Source of the DNA: Hemibagrus wyckioides
Taxonomy: Eukaryota > Chordata > Actinopteri > Siluriformes > Bagridae
Direction: 5' to 3'
DNA length: 64,000 nt
NCBI RefSeq assembly: GCF_019097595.1
Contig: NC_080713.1
Span: 3,572,199 to 3,636,198, forward strand
Below the pieces are notes generated by a model. It did not search any database. It was not told the origin of the DNA and saw nothing but the letters and a program-made list of their open reading frames with translations. The position numbers were made by a program, and so were the translations under genes. Shown piece by piece: positions 60,890 to 64,000 of this stretch; the first letter of the stretch is position 1, and each line of letters opens with the position of its first letter.

Positions 60890-61260
60890 TATCAGCCCGA
60901 ATTCAGGTGACAGGTAACCGACTGACCATGACTCACCGATTACGCGTCTTCATATAGCCAAGTTTCTCCAAGCACGTGCAGATCAGACTCCCAGCTTTTA
61001 AAAACATCCTTTTGACAGAATTGTCTACGGCTTCTTCATCTCCACATTTATGTTAAAAAAACAAAGATTCACAAATAGTTTGCGCCGCAGAAAACGGACG
61101 CATTGCCTCAGAATGGGTATTAGCGGCTCTTGTGGGGCTTTTTTGCTTGATTTTTTATTTAAAGAAGGCCAGAGAAAATGTTTACATTTGACAGTATAAA
61201 CATCCTGCCCATGTTCCTGTCTGTCTTAAAAAGAAATCGGACCGTGTGTTCTCGTGAACA
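60890..61260. promoter_or_regulatory. Candidate upstream promoter/enhancer block
   Basis: Complex, repeat-free sequence about 0.7-1 kb upstream of the TATA box. It contains CACGTG (E-box, in AGCACGTGCAG at about 60972), TGACTCA-like ATGACTCACCG at about 60929 (AP-1 type) and CAGGTG. Motif-level inference. Confidence 0.35.
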
Positions 61261-61689
61261 CGAGTAGGATTTTTTAACTTTTTAATTTTTTTGCATGAAT
61301 TTTGTGCATTATTACAGATTCTTCTTGAAGAAACTCAGGGTTAGAATACACATGAAGACAGTTCTGTGCGATGAAAAAGGGCTGACGATGAGCAACAAAA
61401 TGATAGCTTATTTTCAGGAATTAAACAGAAAAATAATACAGAACAACTTTATAAAATGTTTTTATATAGTGTTAAGAAAAGAAATATTAAAATAAATAAG
61501 CACAAAATAAGGCACATATATTGGGTATAGGTATTGATCATTTAAGCCTAATAAAACAAAAATATGATATTTATATATATGAATTTTTTTCTAAATAAAT
61601 ATACTATATTACACAAATGACAGTAAAATTTACAGGCACTATATTATTTTATTCTATTGTAATATACATGCAAATAGACAAGCGGCTTT
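61261..61689. other. AT-rich noncoding sequence
   Basis: AT-rich DNA between the upstream block and the core promoter. The 66-codon frame at 61295-61495 is unrecognised. Confidence 0.5.
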
Positions 61690-61930
61690 CTAACAGTAGA
61701 AAACTTTACGCAGAGATGCCAGATGTTAGTGTGAGCCCACCCCGTGGCGTGGGGATGAAAATGGGCGGAGACTGGGCGGTCCCTTACGCGCTTCATGACG
61801 TCTTCATGATGGTCAGGAGCTTAGCTAGGCGCTGATGGCCACAGATAAGTAAAGGGCGATCTGCAAAGCGAACGAGACCAGACGGAACCGAAGCTGTATA
61901 AGAAGCTCCCTTTTCTGTGTTAATCCTGGA
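61690..61930 (+). promoter_or_regulatory. foxf1: foxf1 promoter
   Basis: A TATA element TATAAGAAG at 61897-61905 places transcription start at about 61925-61935. Upstream lie two GC boxes GGGCGG (61763-61768 and 61774-61779), the second inside TGGGCGGTC (61773-61781, one mismatch from GLI consensus). There is also a CRE-like TGACGTCT (61796-61803) and a GATA site AGATAAG (61843-61849). The block is GC-rich and complex compared with its AT-rich flanks. The next long open frame downstream is foxf1. Start position and factor use are inferred. Confidence 0.7.
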
Positions 61931-62183
61931 CGCTGCCATTACTGGACTTTCCAACTCGTGGACAGTGAAGGTACCGAAGTAAACGCGACAGACTGTCCGC
62001 GGTGCGTTTGCGCGTGCTTTCCTTGAAACGTCAGGATTTTTTGTGCCGCTTTTCGTGGGTCATGATACTCTCTGGTTGATCGTTGGTTTCAGACGTTTCA
62101 GCGATCTCGCTACAGGTGGAGGATTTTCCTTTCTGAAAATAAATAAATAAATAAAACAAAGCCGTGTCGAGCGCATAGAACCG
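61931..62183 (+). other. foxf1: foxf1 5'UTR (inferred)
   Basis: Extends from the inferred start to the ATG. It contains a five-codon upstream open frame at 62062-62079 (ATG ATA CTC TCT GGT TGA) and an (AAAT)n run at about 62137-62156. No convincing intron signals are seen, so the leader is probably contiguous with the coding exon. Confidence 0.55.
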
Positions 62184-63165
62184 ATGACGGCCGAGGTCCA
62201 GCAGCCTTCCGTGCAGCCGCCTGCCCAAAGCAGCCCGATGTCCGCGCCCGAGAAAGCGCACGCTCAATCGGCGGCCATGGACGCGGCCTCCTCCACCACG
62301 AAAGCCAAAAAGACCAACGCGGGCATACGGCGTCCCGAGAAGCCTCCGTACTCGTACATCGCGCTCATCGTCATGGCCATCCAGAGCTCTCCCACGAAGC
62401 GCCTCACGCTCAGCGAGATCTACCAGTTCCTCCAGAGCCGCTTCCCGTTCTTCCGCGGCTCTTACCAGGGCTGGAAAAACTCCGTGCGCCACAACTTGTC
62501 CTTAAACGAGTGCTTCATTAAGCTGCCCAAGGGGCTCGGGCGGCCAGGGAAGGGCCACTACTGGACCATCGACCCTGCGAGCGAGTTCATGTTCGAGGAG
62601 GGCTCTTTTCGGCGCAGACCACGCGGATTCCGGCGCAAATGTCAGGCGCTCAAGCCGTCCATGTACAGCATGATGAACGGCCTCGGGTTCAACCACCTAC
62701 CAGAGTCTTACAACTTCCAGGGCAGCGGCGGAGGCCTGTCTTGTGCGCCAAACAGTTTAACCTTAGAGAGCGGGATTGGGATGATGAACGGACATTTGGC
62801 AGGCAATATGGAGGGAATGGGCCTGGCGGGACACTCCATGCCTCATCTGTCGGCCAACAGTGGACATTCCTACATGGGGAACTGTACAGGATCCACGGGG
62901 AGCGATTATCCCCATCACGACAACTCAGCCTCGCCCCTGCTGTCCGGCGGCGGAGTCATGGAGCCGCATCCCGTTTACTCGAGCACGACCTCGGCGTGGG
63001 CGCCCGCGCCGTCCGCTTCAGTTAATAACGGAGCGTCTTACATTAAACAGCAGCCACTGTCTCCGTGCAACCCCGGTGCAAATCCGTTACAGCCGAGCTT
63101 ACCGACACACTCTTTGGACCAGTCATATCTGCACCAAAATGGACACAGCACGACCGACCTTCAAG
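62184..63165 (+). CDS. foxf1: Forkhead transcription factor FoxF1, exon 1 coding part
   Basis: FoxF1 is a nuclear forkhead (winged-helix) activator of splanchnic and lateral-plate mesoderm, acting downstream of Hedgehog in gut, lung or swim bladder and vascular mesenchyme. The exon encodes 327 residues plus one base of a split codon. The forkhead domain spans about residues 51-145, with the PPYSYIALI start at 54-62 and recognition helix [15 protein letters not shown] at 97-111. The basic [11 protein letters not shown] (143-153) is the likely nuclear signal. The Met/Gly/His-rich C-terminal part includes the FOXF-typical [12 protein letters not shown] (286-297). The ATG at 62184 gives an 18-residue extension before MSAPEK (62238), where mammalian FOXF1 begins; teleost FoxF1 has the longer form, so 62184 is chosen although both contexts are weak. 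AAG|GTAAAT at 63166 is the donor, phase 1, after residue 327. The family totals about 380 residues, so about 50 remain in the exon outside the window. FOXF2 is the alternative but fits the N-terminus and C-terminal motifs less well. Confidence 0.96.
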
Positions 63166-63180
63166 GTAAATTTGACTTAC

Positions 63181-63181
63181 A

Positions 63182-63238
<57 letters not shown>
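63181..63238. repeat. (AAT)n next to the foxf1 splice donor
   Basis: About 19 AAT units starting 15 bp inside intron 1. A length-polymorphic tract this close to a donor is notable. Confidence 0.97.
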
Positions 63239-63239
<1 letters not shown>

Positions 63240-63941
63240 CATGCAGATCACTCAGAAATATTTTATAACTGTTTAATATAAAGCAAACTTATTATAAAAA
63301 ATTTAAAGAACAGAACCTGCAATAATTTGCAATTATTCTTTAGAAAACATTTTTAAAGTATGACGCGAATTAATTTCAAGATCATACGCTATAAATAACA
63401 AAACCTTGCGCATAGGATTTTACTCTAGTTAATTAAAAAATTCGATACTCTTTTCTGTAGAATTTATTGAGGGTAGTTAGTGAAGGCCGTCCGAGGTTAG
63501 ACTAGCTCTCTTTACAGACTTTAGCCCAGCGGGGCGCGCGGCACCGGGTCCGGTGGGAATCGCGTGCGAGCACGGCGCTGTCAATTAAGAGAAAGATCTC
63601 CCACCCTGAAGTCAACCATCCAGTCCTTCCACACTTACTCCCTGCAGGCGGTGTAATCAGGCTAGCCAAAATAGATACGGGTGTCATTAAATGCTACATG
63701 AAACCAGCGGCTCGAGAATTACATCCACCATCAACACTGGGATTGATTTAAAGTTCGCACATTCTTTTTGCCTTGCATCGCATTTGGCACAAACTTTAGG
63801 TGTTTACAACAACATCTTTTAAGTGTTGGAGTTAATTGTTCAGAATATAAACAGCGGAAATTAAAGACAGATTAAAAACAAAATTCTGATACAGAATCTT
63901 AGTTCAGATCTACATTCGAGTTAAAAGTATTTAAAAAAAAG

Positions 63942-63949
63942 TAGTAGTA

Positions 63950-64000
<51 letters not shown>
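63942..64000. repeat. (TAG)n/(TAA)n trinucleotide repeat at window edge
   Basis: A few TAG units are followed by about 16 AAT/TAA units. It may continue past the window. Confidence 0.93.

Larger units (their letters stand above)
63166..64000 (+). other. foxf1: foxf1 intron 1, 5' part
   Basis: Begins GTAAATTTG at 63166. An open frame continues to 63281 but runs straight into the AAT repeat and encodes no FOXF sequence. No acceptor followed by the conserved FOXF last exon is visible before 64000, so the intron exceeds 835 bp. A complex GC-rich patch at 63510-63670 may be an intronic regulatory element. Confidence 0.85.

Noticed and set aside
62184..63165. foxf2 instead of foxf1
   Set aside because: The MSAPEK and KAKKTNAG N-terminal motifs, the short N-terminus and the [12 protein letters not shown] region fit FOXF1 better. 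A phylogeny would settle it.
63166..63281. Continuation of the foxf1 frame past 63165 to a stop at 63281
   Set aside because: It crosses a consensus splice donor and enters poly-Ile from the AAT repeat; the FOXF C-terminus is encoded by a separate exon.
63282..64000. Search for the last foxf1 exon
   Set aside because: No acceptor followed by a frame resembling the conserved FOXF C-terminal segment was found; it must lie beyond the window.

Overview
This is vertebrate, almost certainly teleost, nuclear DNA. The window is AT-rich, full of long microsatellites and minisatellites, carries tRNA-derived SINEs of the DANA/Mermaid type and of a GGGGCAGTGGTGGCTCA-headed family, and has Tc1/mariner and Tigger-like DNA transposon remnants. 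The mix of SINE and Tc1 sequences resembles catfish (Siluriformes) genomes. That placement is inference from memory of such repeats, not a database result.

Only one host protein-coding gene can be supported: the first exon of the forkhead gene foxf1 at the right end (CDS 62184-63165, + strand). It has a TATA/GC-box promoter at about 61700-61930, a 5'UTR, a splice donor at 63166, and about 835 bp of intron 1 running off the window. The last exon (about 50 residues) lies beyond base 64000. Everything from 1 to about 61700 is the 5' flank of foxf1. I found no other convincing exon, tRNA, rRNA or miRNA gene. In other vertebrates the same position is a large intergenic regulatory territory between irf8 and foxf1, so this looks like part of that regulatory desert.

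Layout. 1-5830: CA/CT block, a GCTA-rich block, one SINE. 5830-10460: SINEs, a Tigger-like element with terminal inverted repeats, and a direct duplication flanking a SINE. 10940-14935: a cluster of very long polypyrimidine and polypurine tracts. 15550-19240: a four-copy tandem repeat, a broken Tc1 element, a SINE and a MITE-like element. 20040-25300: complex sequence with candidate regulatory blocks. 27041-29360: an indel-free array of 116 copies of a 20-bp unit that matches the 5' head of a local SINE family. 31010-36840: Tc1 remnant, several minisatellites, CTAT repeats, SINE fragments. 36950-53790: candidate conserved noncoding blocks alternating with repeats, including a Tc1 element with both ends and a SINE with a perfect 12-bp target-site duplication. 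56260-57310: pentanucleotide arrays inside a larger repeated unit. 57310-61930: proximal foxf1 flank, including a CpG-rich block with a perfect GLI consensus site at 60260-60268.

Functional reading: foxf1 is a Hedgehog-responsive mesenchymal transcription factor. The GLI-type, forkhead-type and TCF-type motifs in complex blocks of its flank are plausible inputs, but each is motif-level evidence only. The candidate conserved blocks were picked by eye as repeat-free, compositionally complex DNA; I ran no alignment.
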